DNA of 64,000 nucleotides from VAZQ01 sp963771845 (GCA_963771845.1 CAVYVC010000041.1:1-64000); one strand, 5' to 3'. Counted from the stretch's first letter, positions 15,768 to 24,902 are shown. A program made the numbers and translations. The notes: generated by a model not told the origin, from the sequence alone.

Positions 15768-15926
15768 TCCGGGGCGCCGCGCAGCGGCGAACCCGGAATC
15801 CATACTCCCGGTCCGTGCTTATGGATCCCGGGTTCGCGGCCAGCCCAAGTCGGCTGCTGCCGACTTGGTCGCTTCGGATTGCCGATCTCGGGTAAACCCG
15901 AGATCGGGGCCGCGCCCCGGCATGAC
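15763..15926. repeat. Palindromic mosaic repeat, copy B
   Basis: It begins GTCATTCCGGGGCG and carries GGCGAACCCGGAATCC, TATGGATCCCGGGTTCGCGG, the CCAAGTCGG palindrome and the GCCGATCTCGGGT inverted repeat (15881-15906), and ends CGCGCCCCGGCATGAC. The same modules form copy A (14780-14947), in a different order, on the other side of the hydrolase pseudogene. The hydrolase start codon is inside it. Confidence 0.8.
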
Positions 15927-16037
15927 GCCGCCATAGAGCTTGATCTTTGGAACGCTGTATTCAGCATTGATTACCGCGGCCGTTCTCTGGCTTAATCCGG
16001 CCGCAACACTGCTCTAGCGCATGCCAACCGGGGAACC

Positions 16038-16847
16038 ATGGACCAGACCGTTGCAATCAACGACACGGAGCGCCGCCGCGCGGTCGAGCGCGTGCGGGAC
16101 CACATCGTCGGCGCGATTGATTCGGCGTGCAAGGTTGCGGCGCCCTTCTATCACCTCGCGCTCGATCGGGTATTTCCCGACGACATCTATGCGCGCATGC
16201 TCTCGGCCATGCCGGTCGCCTCCGACTATCGGCCGCTCACCGGGCGCAACCAGTGCAACGTGCTTCCCGACGGCACCCATACGCGGGTGAAAATCGATCT
16301 CTTTCCCGAATATATCCGGCATTTCCCCCCCGAGAAGCACGCGATCTGGGACATCGTCGGCCGGGCGCTTTGCAGTGAAGGGGTGAAAGACGCTTTCGTG
16401 CGGCAGCTTGCGCCCGCTCTGACCCGCCGTTTTGGGCCCGACTACGCCAGGGTCGGCATGTATCCGATCCCGATCCTGACGCGGGACGTTCCGGGCTACC
16501 TGATCACACCCCATACCGACACGCGCTGGAAGGGCATCACGGTTCAGCTCTATCTGCCGCGCGACGCCTCCACCACCCACATCGGCACGATCTTCCACGA
16601 GAAGCTCCCCGACGGCAGCCTGCCAAAGCGCGCGCAGATGAAGTTCGCGCCCAATACCGGATACGCCTTTGCGGTTGGCGAGGATACATGGCACTCCGCC
16701 GATCCCGTGGGAGCGGAAGTGACGAGCCGCGACAGTATCCTTCACACCTATTTCGTCGATGCCGGAATGCTGCGTTTCCTGCGCAACCGTGCAAAGCGGG
16801 TCGGTAATTTCGTTCGCAACGAAATCCGCAATCATACGGTGCGGTAA
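16038..16847 (+). CDS. Putative 2-oxoglutarate/Fe(II)-type oxygenase
   Basis: The 269-residue protein shows HTDTRW (His159-x-Asp161), a distal His219 (EDTWHSADP) and Arg231 (SRDSIL), the spacing expected for the iron-binding HxD...H triad and the 2-oxoglutarate-binding Arg of the prolyl-hydroxylase-like group. The N-terminal 90 residues are a helical lead (PFYHLALDRVFPDDIY) seen in sugar- or peptide-modifying oxygenases. It lies 11 bases upstream of a TPR glycosyltransferase, so the two are probably co-expressed. The substrate is unknown; hydroxylation of a glycan or protein side chain is a reasonable guess. Confidence 0.7.
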   Translation: MDQTVAINDTERRRAVERVRDHIVGAIDSACKVAAPFYHLALDRVFPDDIYARMLSAMPVASDYRPLTGRNQCNVLPDGTHTRVKIDLFPEYIRHFPPEKHAIWDIVGRALCSEGVKDAFVRQLAPALTRRFGPDYARVGMYPIPILTRDVPGYLITPHTDTRWKGITVQLYLPRDASTTHIGTIFHEKLPDGSLPKRAQMKFAPNTGYAFAVGEDTWHSADPVGAEVTSRDSILHTYFVDAGMLRFLRNRAKRVGNFVRNEIRNHTVR

Positions 16848-16858
16848 CCGACGCGCTG

Positions 16859-19357
16859 ATGCAATCCATCGAGCACGGCGTGAGCCTGCACCGGGCGGGC
16901 CGGATGGCGGAAGCCGAGGCGGTCTATCGTTCCATCCTGGCCCGCGAGCCGCGCCACTTCGATGCGCTGTATATGCTCGGCGTCATTCGCTTTCAAAACG
17001 GATTCGCGGGCGAGGCGCGCGAGGTGGTCGAGCGGGCGGTCGCGCTGCGGCCAAAGTCGGCGCAAGCCTTGTCCCTGTTGATGGCCATCCTGCTCACGCT
17101 CGGACAGGGTGAGCAGGCGCTGGCGATCTCCGATCGCATCCTGGCAATCAATCCAGACGACCTCGATAGCCTCTATAATCGGGCCCTATTGCTCACGCGG
17201 TTGCGACGCTTCCCAGAAGCTCTGGCGTTTTTTGACAAGGTGCTGGCGCGCAACCAAGGCTCTGTTGACGCCCTGTTCGAGCGCGGCAACGCTCTGGCCG
17301 GGCTTTCCCGCTACGAGGAAGCGGCGGAGGCCTATGGCAAGGTGTTGCGCCTGCAACCCTCCCATATCGGCGCGCTTACCAATCGAGGCAATGCTCTTCT
17401 GGATCTGCGCCGCCATGGGGAAGCGCTCGACTGCTATGACCGGGTGCTTGCCGTTCATGCAAATGATCTCAATGCGCTGAATAATCTCGCGATCGCGCTC
17501 AAGGAGCTTGGCCGCTACGAGGAGGCGACAGCGAGTTGCGAGCGCGCCTTGGCGCTCGATGCGCGCTTTGCGCTTGCGCTCGTCACGCGCGGAAACATCC
17601 AGCTGAAACTGTTGCAATATGAGAAAGCGCTGGCGAGCTTCGATGCGGCGTTTGCGATCAACCCCAATGACGCCGATGCGCTCAACAATCGAGGTTTTGC
17701 GCTCACGCAGCTGCGACGCATCGACGAGGCGCTCACGAGCCTCGACCGCGCGCTTGCGATGGCACCCGGTCATGTGGGCGCGCTCGACAACAAAGGCGTT
17801 GCGTTGTTTGCAGCCGACCGGTTCGAGGAGGCATTAGCAAGCTTCGATCGAGCGGTTGCGCTTGATCCCAAGCGGGCGGAGCTGCATTACCATCGCGGCC
17901 AGGCGCTGTGCAATCTGGCGCGATACCAGGAGGCAATCGCCGCTTTCCGTCAGGCACGGGCGATTGATCCTAAGCATTTCCATGCGCTCAGCGCGCTTGC
18001 GTTCTACCAACGCATGGTGTGCGATTGGAAGGAAGCCGATCTACGCGCGGCAGAGCTCAAGCAGGCGCTCGACGCACAAGGCGCGGTCATCGAGCCGTTT
18101 GCGCTCTTGGCCTATTCCATCCCTCCCGCGGATCATCTGCGCTGGGCGCGACGCTACGGGCAGTTCCGGATGGCGGGTATCATCCCTTTCGCCCCCGTTG
18201 CTCCCGCCCAGATACGGCGGTCGTCCGACAAGCTCAAGCTTGCCTATCTTTCATCCGCCTTACAGCGCCATCCGACCGGCTGGCAGATCGTCGAGTTGAT
18301 CGAGCTGCACGACCGCAGCCAATTCGAAGTGCACGCCATGTCCTACGGGTTTGAGGACGCAAGCGACATCCGCGCGCGGCTGGTCAAAGGCTTCGACCAT
18401 TATCACGAGGTAGCGTTGCGCAGCGACCAAGAGGTCGCGCGGCTCATCCGCGAGCTCGGCGTCCACATCGCGGTCGACCTCAAGGGCTACACCGAAAAGG
18501 CCCGACCCGGCATCCTGGCGTATCGCCCGGCCCCGATCCAGGTCAGCTATCTGGGATACCCGGCCAGCATGGGGATTGATTTCATCGACTATATCCTTGC
18601 TGACCCGATTGTCCTGCCGATGGATCAGCAGGCGCACTACAGCGAGAAGATCGTCCAGCTTCCCGACAGCTACTGGCCGAGCGATTCCAAGCGCCACGTC
18701 GCGGAGCAAACGCCTTCGCGGCGCGAGCTCGGTCTGCCGCACGACGGATTCGTGTTCTGTTGCTTCAACAACACCTACAAGATCACGCCGGAGATCTTCG
18801 ACCGCTGGATGGTGATCCTGCGGGAGATCAAGCACGGCGTGCTATGGTTGTTGGATACGGGCGAGCTCGCAACGCGCAACCTGTGCAACGAGGCGCAGAG
18901 CAGGGGCGTTGAGCCGCACCGCCTCGTGTTCGCCCCCAAGGTAGAGATATCGCAGCACCTCGCCCGGCACCGCGCCGCCGATCTCTTCCTCGACAATCTT
19001 CCTTACAATGCGCATACGGGCGCGAGTGACGCCCTTTGGACCGGATTGCCCGTGCTAACCTGTGCCGGAGAGGCATTCTGCAGCCGTGTTGCCGCAAGCC
19101 TGCTCAGCGCAGTCGGTCTTCCCGAGCTCGTGACGCATACGCTCGACGAATATGAGGCGCTCGCCTTGAAGCTTGCGACGGACCGGACCCTGCTCGCAGG
19201 GCTGCGAGAAAAGCTCGAGCGAAACCGCCTGGGCTTTCCGCTGTTCAACACGGACCGCCTGCGTTCCCACATCGAGCGGGCCTACGAGCGGATGTGGGAG
19301 ATCTTCCAGAACGGCGAACCGCCGCAACCGATCGCGATCGAGCGGTTGGACAGTTGA
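16859..19357 (+). CDS. TPR protein with O-GlcNAc-transferase-like (SPINDLY/OGT, GT41) catalytic domain
   Basis: The 832-residue protein has about eleven tetratricopeptide repeats (residues 1 to about 395; units such as ALNNLAIALKELGRYEEATASCERAL) and a C-terminal GT41 domain. The catalytic domain shows LSSALQRHPTGW (the conserved active-site His), QVSYLGYPASMG, FCCFNNTYKITPEIFDRW, and DLFLDNLPYNAHTGASDALWTGLPVLT, the nucleotide-sugar site. GT41 enzymes move a sugar from a nucleotide donor to Ser/Thr of proteins. No signal peptide is visible, so it is probably cytoplasmic. The companion oxygenase upstream and the FkbM-like gene downstream suggest a surface-glycan or protein-modifying locus. 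Confidence 0.9.
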   Translation: MQSIEHGVSLHRAGRMAEAEAVYRSILAREPRHFDALYMLGVIRFQNGFAGEAREVVERAVALRPKSAQALSLLMAILLTLGQGEQALAISDRILAINPDDLDSLYNRALLLTRLRRFPEALAFFDKVLARNQGSVDALFERGNALAGLSRYEEAAEAYGKVLRLQPSHIGALTNRGNALLDLRRHGEALDCYDRVLAVHANDLNALNNLAIALKELGRYEEATASCERALALDARFALALVTRGNIQLKLLQYEKALASFDAAFAINPNDADALNNRGFALTQLRRIDEALTSLDRALAMAPGHVGALDNKGVALFAADRFEEALASFDRAVALDPKRAELHYHRGQALCNLARYQEAIAAFRQARAIDPKHFHALSALAFYQRMVCDWKEADLRAAELKQALDAQGAVIEPFALLAYSIPPADHLRWARRYGQFRMAGIIPFAPVAPAQIRRSSDKLKLAYLSSALQRHPTGWQIVELIELHDRSQFEVHAMSYGFEDASDIRARLVKGFDHYHEVALRSDQEVARLIRELGVHIAVDLKGYTEKARPGILAYRPAPIQVSYLGYPASMGIDFIDYILADPIVLPMDQQAHYSEKIVQLPDSYWPSDSKRHVAEQTPSRRELGLPHDGFVFCCFNNTYKITPEIFDRWMVILREIKHGVLWLLDTGELATRNLCNEAQSRGVEPHRLVFAPKVEISQHLARHRAADLFLDNLPYNAHTGASDALWTGLPVLTCAGEAFCSRVAASLLSAVGLPELVTHTLDEYEALALKLATDRTLLAGLREKLERNRLGFPLFNTDRLRSHIERAYERMWEIFQNGEPPQPIAIERLDS

Positions 19358-19389
19358 CAAGGCTACGAAAAAAGAAAAAACCTCTGTAG

Positions 19390-20106
19390 CTAAGATTTGA
19401 CCATGACGCTTTCAGCGTCATTCGAAATTGAGTAAACGTCCTCCCCAAGGTAGAGGAAATCTCGATTCAGACGCGAGATGCAGCGCAAAAACGGACGCGA
19501 ACTTAGGCTCTTCGGTATCAGCCAGTCGTGTAGTTCAATGATCAATATCGGGGTGCGTTCGACCCATTCGGTGTTGCCAGAAAACAAATCCGCCTCCCCG
19601 CCCTCGATGTCGATTTTGACAATGAAGGGAAAACAGGTTGGGCGATATCGTTTGTAAAGATCGTTGATGGTGATGCAAACGACGGAGTCCTGTGTGTTTT
19701 CCTTCGTTGGTTGTGTGCGATAGCCCCAATATCCTTGACCTGGATCTACAACGCGCATGCGTCCAGCCTTGGACGCAAGAGCAGCATGGATCGGCTCTAT
19801 GTTTAGTCCTTCGGTGTTTTGTTGAAGTAGCCGATAATTTCCGAGATCAGCCTCGATCGCGACGACGACTGCATTGGGGGCGGAGCCGCTTAAGGATATG
19901 GAAGACGCTCCGATATTCGCGCCGGCATTGACGACGAGGGGCTTCTTGCCGGTTGATTGTTGTATATTGTGGACATGCGTGAGGACCTCTCGCACCCTCG
20001 GCAACCCTCTGAACATGTCGTATTGTCGTTTGACAAAGATCGCATCGATGACGTTCTCGTAGCTCGATTTCGCACGAAACAAGGCTCGAGTGTGGACGCC
20101 GGCCAT
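19390..20106 (-). CDS. FkbM-family methyltransferase with N-terminus supplied by an IS remnant
   Basis: The 238-residue protein is an S-adenosylmethionine methyltransferase of the FkbM family. Motif I is VVNAGANIGASSIS (about residues 58-71), followed by VVAIEADLGNY and later IVKIDIEGGEADLF, the FkbM hallmark. Such enzymes O-methylate sugars or polyketides. The first codons (MAGVHTRA) are the out-of-frame reading of the end of an IS3-type transposase (YNGRRPHSSL). The native N-terminus is therefore lost, and the protein may start later, for example at a Met near residue 32. It could have acted with the upstream glycosyltransferase. Confidence 0.75.
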   Translation of the reverse strand: MAGVHTRALFRAKSSYENVIDAIFVKRQYDMFRGLPRVREVLTHVHNIQQSTGKKPLVVNAGANIGASSISLSGSAPNAVVVAIEADLGNYRLLQQNTEGLNIEPIHAALASKAGRMRVVDPGQGYWGYRTQPTKENTQDSVVCITINDLYKRYRPTCFPFIVKIDIEGGEADLFSGNTEWVERTPILIIELHDWLIPKSLSSRPFLRCISRLNRDFLYLGEDVYSISNDAESVMVKS

Positions 20107-20430
20107 TATAAAAGTCCAAGTAGCGGCCGATCGAAGCGCGGGCCTCCATCCGCCGCATCAGCGTCTTCACGTGACGACGGCCGATCTTGCACCCCTGCGG
20201 CCGCCAGCAGGCCTCGCAACATCCGCGAGCCGGCGAAAGGGAACTCCAGGTGCAGTCGGTCGAGACGCCGCATGATCGCAAGGTCGGCTTCCGGAACCGG
20301 CCGCGGCAGGTAGTAGACGCTGCCACGGCTGATACGCAGAACCTCCGCCTGCTTCGTGATCGGAAGATCGTGTTCGATTCGCGGTCGATCATCGCCTTGC
20401 GCTCAGCAAGCCCGCCTTGGTGAGCGCCCG
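20083..20430 (-). mobile_element. IS3-family transposase (orfB) remnant with internal deletion
   Basis: The reverse strand reads VYYLPRPVPEADLAIMRRL, FAGSRMLRGLLAAAG, then a frameshift to CKIGRRHVKTLMRRM, which is joined directly to EARASIGRYLDFYNGRRPHSS. In full-length relatives these two blocks are about 150 residues apart and flank the DDE core. So the middle of orfB is deleted and at least two frameshifts are present. It cannot make a transposase. Confidence 0.75.
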
Positions 20431-20888
20431 CGCGGCATGCAGGCCTACGCGGCGGGGCGGTAGGAGTCGTCGGACGAAACTGGAAAGGATGGAGCCCAAG
20501 GGGATAAGCGCTCATGATCGTCCTCAAACGGACGCATCCCTGCACTCGATCGGAATCGCGTAGTGTCTGAGATAAAGGAATCCCTCACTTTTCTTCCGCC
20601 AGCTTTACGGACCGCCGCCCATTTGGTCAGGCTCGTTGCTTGCAATGGTTGCAAATGGGTGAGCGGCTTACGGGTCGCGCGCAGGACAGAGCGCAACTGA
20701 AGTGTTTCGGGGCGAAAATTATTTTCCGGTGGTGCTGATGGGTGCGCGAGCTTTGGCAACCCCTGGTCCCGACGGGTCCCCGCGCCAGCGATGTAATGTC
20801 AGCTTTCGCCGGCAGCGGACACTCCGTCGCACGAGGCTATGTCCGAAAAGCGCCAGGAGCCGACATATGCAGCGCAGCAAAATTCAGT
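20431..20888. other. No gene recognised
   Basis: Between the IS3 remnant and the binding-protein fragment I see only low-quality frames. The nearest is a 104-codon reverse frame (20445-20759) without a ribosome site or recognisable domain. Probably debris, including the outer end of the IS3 element. Confidence 0.4.
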
Positions 20889-21060
20889 TTATTCGATCAC
20901 CTCGTCGGCGATGCTGAGCAGCTTATCTGGCACGGTAAGGCCGAGCGCCTTCACGGTCTTGAGGTTGATCACCAACTCGTATTTGGTCGGTGCCTGCACT
21001 GGGAGATCGGCTGGCTTCTCGCCCTTAAGGATGCGGTGGATGTAACCGGCCGTGACAAAG
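20889..21060 (-). pseudogene. C-terminal fragment of an ABC substrate-binding protein
   Basis: The frame reads AGYIHRILKGEKPADLPVQA, TKYELVINLKTVKALGL and ends ADEVIE, the exact C-terminal signature of periplasmic ABC_sub_bind (PF04392-type) proteins abundant in Bradyrhizobium relatives. The upstream 270 residues are missing; the reading frame instead runs into the kinase gene. A second, different copy that lacks this very end is at 25737-26747. Confidence 0.75.
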
Positions 21061-21084
21061 GCAGGGGGCTGGCCGCCAATGTTG

Positions 21085-23073
21085 CTATGGCCGAAGCTTC
21101 TCGATCTCCGCCTTGAGCGCGGCTTCGATCGTCCGGTACGACGCCTCAACGGCGATCACGCGCGATCCGGCATCGGCGATATAGCCGGTCTGGCCGACGC
21201 GCTCGATCTCCGCACATTGCTCCGAGAGTTCGCGCGCGCCCAGGATTGAGCTTGTGCCCTTGATCATATGCGCGGCCCGCCGGATGCTCGGGACATCGGC
21301 TCGTGCCGCTGCGTCACGCAGCGCCGAGAGAACGGATGGGGTCTGATCGAGGAAGCTCCTAATCACCTCCCGCAGTGCCGCCGTCCCTCCGAGATCTTCG
21401 CGAAGCTGATCGAGCGCGTCGCGGTCGAGTGCAGTGCCGGCCGCGATTCTCTGTTTCTTGACAGGCGGCGCGGCCGCAGCTTCGGGTGCGGTGGCGGCTG
21501 CCAAAGGCCGGCATTTGGCGAGCGCCGCTGCGAGCCGGTCCAGCGTCACCGGCTTTACGATGTAGTCGTCCATGCCTGCCGCCAAGCACTTGTCGCGGTC
21601 TCCTTGCATCGCCTCGGCAGTCATCGCGATGATGCGCGGACGCTCGCTTGCCGCCCAGCGTGCGCAGATGGCGCGGCTCGCCTCTAGGCCATCCATCTCC
21701 GGCATCTGGACGTCCATCAGGATGACGTCGTAGGCGGCATGATCGAGTCGCGTGAGCGCCTGGCGTCCATCGCCAACGACGTCGGCCCGGTATCCGAGCC
21801 TTTCGAGCAGGCGAAGCGCGACCTCTTGGTTGATCGCGTTGTCCTCGGCGAGAAGGATGCGCAGCAGCACCGGCAAGCCCATATCGCGCGCCACCGGGAT
21901 AGCCGCGCCGGCCGACGTGTCGCGTTGGTCACCGATCGTCTCGAGCAGCCGATCGCGCAGATGCGAGAGCCGCAAGGGCTTCGACAGCCCCGCGGCAAAG
22001 CCGGCGTCGGCGTGGGCAGACGCTAGCGACTGGCCAGTGGACGACAGAAGGATAAGCACCGGCGCGTGTGCGCCCCGCACGGCGCGAATTTTTCGGGCCA
22101 GCGCGATCCCGTCCATCTCGGGCATCTGGTAATCGAGAAGTGCCACGTCGAAGGGATCGCCTTGTACGATCCATTCGAGCGCCGCGACGGGAGAGTTTGT
22201 GTCCCGAGCGCGCATGCCCCATCGCTCGGTCTGGAGCTTCAGCAACAGACGATTGCTCGCATTGTCGTCGACGATCAGAACGCGCTTGCCTGCCAGCTCC
22301 GGTTGCTCACTGGCGGCGGCCGCACGCTCTAGCGCCTCGACCTCATCTGCGACGATTGTAAAGTGGAACGTCGAGCCTTTCCCCGGCTCGCTCTCCGCCC
22401 AGATCCGCCCGCCCATGAGTTCGCTCAGTCGCTTGCTGATGGCCAACCCCAAGCCTGTCCCGCCATATCGGCGCGTGGTCGAGACATCCACCTGGCTGAA
22501 AACCTTGAATAGACGGTCGAACCGATCCTTTGGGATGCCGATCCCGGTGTCGCGCACCGCGAAGTGAATCTCCCGCCGCGAGCCCTCAAGCCGCCGAGCT
22601 GAGACGGTCACGCCGACCTCGCCTGCCGGTGTGAACTTGATGGCATTGACCAAAAGGTTGACGAGCACCTGTCGTAACCGCGCGGCATCGCCGACGACCA
22701 GCCTCGGCATCGCGTCGTCGAGCGCATAGGTCAATTCGATGTCGGTACCCGCCACTTTTGGCGCCACTAGCTGCAGTGCCTCCTCGATGCAGTCGGCGAG
22801 ATCGAACGGCGCCTGCTCGAGTTCGAGCTTCCCAGATTCGATTTTGGAAAAGTCGAGGATTTGATTGATGATCGTCAGCAGATGCTGGCCGCTCATGCGG
22901 ATGGTCTCGGCCATCTCGCGCTGCTGGGGCTCGAGCCGGCTGGTCGTCAGGAGATCGGACATCCCGATGATCGCGTTCATCGGCGTCCGGATTTCGTGGC
23001 TCATCAAGCAATTCGTGCGCGTCGTCTGCCGTAGTGGTGTGTTCCCCCCAAGCACCTCCGGCATCAAACCCAC
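21085..23073 (-). CDS. Hybrid sensor histidine kinase, N-terminal sensor lost
   Basis: The 662-residue product contains a HisKA dimer helix with phospho-accepting His26 (MSHEIRTPMNAIIGM), an HATPase domain (NLLVNAIKFT, DTGIGIP, GGTGLGLAISK), two receiver domains (VLIVDDNASN... LLDYQMPEMDG and ILLAEDNAINQ... LMDVQMPEMDG) and a C-terminal HPt domain (AAHMIKGTSSILGA). This is a BarA-like phosphorelay. Normally a sensor and linker precede the His box. Here only about 23 unrelated residues do, beginning at a GTG, so the gene is 5'-truncated and probably unregulated or silent. Confidence 0.8.
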   Translation of the reverse strand: MGLMPEVLGGNTPLRQTTRTNCLMSHEIRTPMNAIIGMSDLLTTSRLEPQQREMAETIRMSGQHLLTIINQILDFSKIESGKLELEQAPFDLADCIEEALQLVAPKVAGTDIELTYALDDAMPRLVVGDAARLRQVLVNLLVNAIKFTPAGEVGVTVSARRLEGSRREIHFAVRDTGIGIPKDRFDRLFKVFSQVDVSTTRRYGGTGLGLAISKRLSELMGGRIWAESEPGKGSTFHFTIVADEVEALERAAAASEQPELAGKRVLIVDDNASNRLLLKLQTERWGMRARDTNSPVAALEWIVQGDPFDVALLDYQMPEMDGIALARKIRAVRGAHAPVLILLSSTGQSLASAHADAGFAAGLSKPLRLSHLRDRLLETIGDQRDTSAGAAIPVARDMGLPVLLRILLAEDNAINQEVALRLLERLGYRADVVGDGRQALTRLDHAAYDVILMDVQMPEMDGLEASRAICARWAASERPRIIAMTAEAMQGDRDKCLAAGMDDYIVKPVTLDRLAAALAKCRPLAAATAPEAAAAPPVKKQRIAAGTALDRDALDQLREDLGGTAALREVIRSFLDQTPSVLSALRDAAARADVPSIRRAAHMIKGTSSILGARELSEQCAEIERVGQTGYIADAGSRVIAVEASYRTIEAALKAEIEKLRP

Positions 23074-23119
23074 CAGCTCCGCCGCGATTGCGCGTAAAGC
23101 CGCTTGCGTGCGGGCTTGG

Positions 23120-24457
23120 CTATCCCAAGTTCAAGTGTGCCAGCTTGGTCCCTTCCTCGGAGCGCCCGGTGCCTTCTTCGACGGCTTCGGCAACCAGATC
23201 GCCTCCTAATTCTTGCAGTTGCGCAAGGAGTGCACGAGCCCGTCGTTCGACAGCCTGCCGTGTTTGGTCCAGGATCGCGTGTCCGCCCGCTGGCATTGCG
23301 GCCACCTCGGATTCAGCCGCTCCTGCTTCCGCGATGACCGATTTTGCCAGCGCGCCGACGCGGTCAATAACCTGCTTAGGATTGAGGCCGCATTCGCGGG
23401 CGAACCGCTGCCAGTGCCCTCCCTTGACGCGATCGCCCCGGATGTTGCCGGCGATTCTCTGGGCGAGATTTTTTGTCACGTTCTCCCACACCTCGCCGCA
23501 CATGACATCGTACATCGGTGCGAGCGACGCGCCGCCTGCGCGAATCATGATCGAGTAGTTCTTAGCATGAGCGTCCGTATTGCAGGCGAGAACATTGACG
23601 ACGACCATGTCGAGCAATCGGACGATATCGGTCGGGGCCATGTGTCGCCGCGTTGCCTCGAACATGTCCTTCAAGGTCGGTCCGCGGAGTCCCGTCTGGT
23701 TGGTTTCGTACTTGGCAGACGGCGGCTTCCCGAGTGCTTGGCAATAGTCCTCTTGGTGCAAGCGACGCCAACGGCCGCTGACCTCGGTTCGATCGAATCG
23801 CTTGGTAAGCAAGTAAGTTCGTTTGCCGGCTTGGCCGGTGGTGATATCCGGCGTCGGGATTCTCATTCGCCTCGCCAATGTTAAGCAGAATGCCTCATTC
23901 TGGACGCCGCCCCACAGGCGCGGCGCGTCCGGCTTGAGAATGTGTGTTGATGGTGAACCATTCATCGGGATGCAGATGCGACCCGCGTCGTCGACGGCGA
24001 CGGCAAGTTTTGTCTGCGCGCCTGCGAGCGACATCGAGACGCCTTCGTCGCCAACGAGGAACGGCTTATTCGGCAGTTCCTCTATGACTCTCTCAAGGTC
24101 GTCCGGCTTGCCCACCGGCCGCCATTGAACTGAAGCCGTTCTCCCAGGCTGGCCGATCGAGAGTGCGCCGGCGGTGTCGCCGCCGATCGCGGAGAGCAGT
24201 CCGACCACGTCGCCCGCTGCCATCCCGAGAAGTTGTCCGAGCGTTCGCAGCTGCTCGCTCTCTGGCAGCAGGTTTGCTGCCCAGGGAAGGAAAGTGTCGG
24301 GACAAATGCGCTCCGATGTCAACGGCATCGTCGTCGAGATCGGAAACGCACCTCTCAAGTCGATCCAGTCGGGATCATAGGTAAAGCCGGGCCCATCCTT
24401 ATCAACATCAATCGTGCCGACAATGCGCTGTTCAAAGAAGACGCGTAGTCGGGTCAC
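23120..24457 (-). CDS. hipA: HipA-type serine/threonine kinase toxin
   Basis: The 445-residue protein has the HipA N-terminal subdomain (LRVFFEQRIVGTIDVD), the SLAGAQTKLAV loop (residues 143-153), THILKP with the ATP-binding Lys175, and the catalytic loop NTDAHAKN (293-300) followed by APMYDVMC with the metal-binding Asp317. In HipA of E. coli the kinase phosphorylates glutamyl-tRNA synthetase and brings on persistence. The upstream gene is its XRE antitoxin, and both lie behind palindromic operators. The last 20 residues are Glu/Gly-rich. The protein seems complete. Confidence 0.9.
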   Translation of the reverse strand: MTRLRVFFEQRIVGTIDVDKDGPGFTYDPDWIDLRGAFPISTTMPLTSERICPDTFLPWAANLLPESEQLRTLGQLLGMAAGDVVGLLSAIGGDTAGALSIGQPGRTASVQWRPVGKPDDLERVIEELPNKPFLVGDEGVSMSLAGAQTKLAVAVDDAGRICIPMNGSPSTHILKPDAPRLWGGVQNEAFCLTLARRMRIPTPDITTGQAGKRTYLLTKRFDRTEVSGRWRRLHQEDYCQALGKPPSAKYETNQTGLRGPTLKDMFEATRRHMAPTDIVRLLDMVVVNVLACNTDAHAKNYSIMIRAGGASLAPMYDVMCGEVWENVTKNLAQRIAGNIRGDRVKGGHWQRFARECGLNPKQVIDRVGALAKSVIAEAGAAESEVAAMPAGGHAILDQTRQAVERRARALLAQLQELGGDLVAEAVEEGTGRSEEGTKLAHLNLG

Positions 24458-24466
24458 TCCTCCACC

Positions 24467-24754
24467 TCATCGAAGTAGGTCAGGCAGTTCCTGTTCGGTG
24501 GCCGACAGTCCGCCGACGGTTGGCATATCGGCTACCCTGAGCCCTAGGACGTCAGCCACCAGAAGGCTTCGTCCAAGCTGGCAAGAGGGCTTGCCGGCTT
24601 CTAGGTCGATCAGAAACCTACGGCCGACACCCGTCACAAGCGCCAGCTGATCCTGGCGCATATTCAGCGCTTTCCGACGGCTACGCATAAGCGAGCCGAA
24701 GGCCAACGCCACCTTTAAGGCTCTGCGGTCGACCGCGCTCTCGTCATTGTCCAT
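24467..24754 (-). CDS. hipB: HipB-type XRE antitoxin
   Basis: The start at ATG 24754 is chosen because a candidate operator covers 24769-24787, which includes the alternative upstream ATG at 24784. The protein has an XRE helix-turn-helix (GSLMRSRRKALNMRQDQLALVTGVGRRFLIDLEAGK). It ends 9 bases before hipA, as in hipBA operons. HipB binds HipA and represses the operon. The C-terminal tail (about 20 residues, ending LLR) is the part that in E. coli is degraded to release the toxin. Confidence 0.85.
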   Translation of the reverse strand: MDNDESAVDRRALKVALAFGSLMRSRRKALNMRQDQLALVTGVGRRFLIDLEAGKPSCQLGRSLLVADVLGLRVADMPTVGGLSATEQELPDLLR

Positions 24755-24768
24755 GATAGGCGCACCAT

Positions 24769-24884
24769 GTTCCCGAGCGGGCACATTCCGTCTAAAATGT
24801 CAAAATTCGATGAAAATGTACCCGCCTGGGAACTTTTAGGGTCAAGGATGGGTCTTAGCGCACGCAAGTTCCCGAACGAACACC
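24769..24884. promoter_or_regulatory. hipBA operator region with inverted and direct repeats
   Basis: The left arm GTTCCCGAGCGGGCACATT (24769-24787) matches the reverse complement of 24815-24833 at 16 of 19 positions. A third, direct copy, GTTCCCGAACGAACACCTT, lies at about 24868-24886. These are good candidates for HipB binding sites overlapping the hipB promoter and start. Confidence 0.6.
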
Positions 24885-24902
24885 TTTGAGGCGGGACTAA
24901 CG

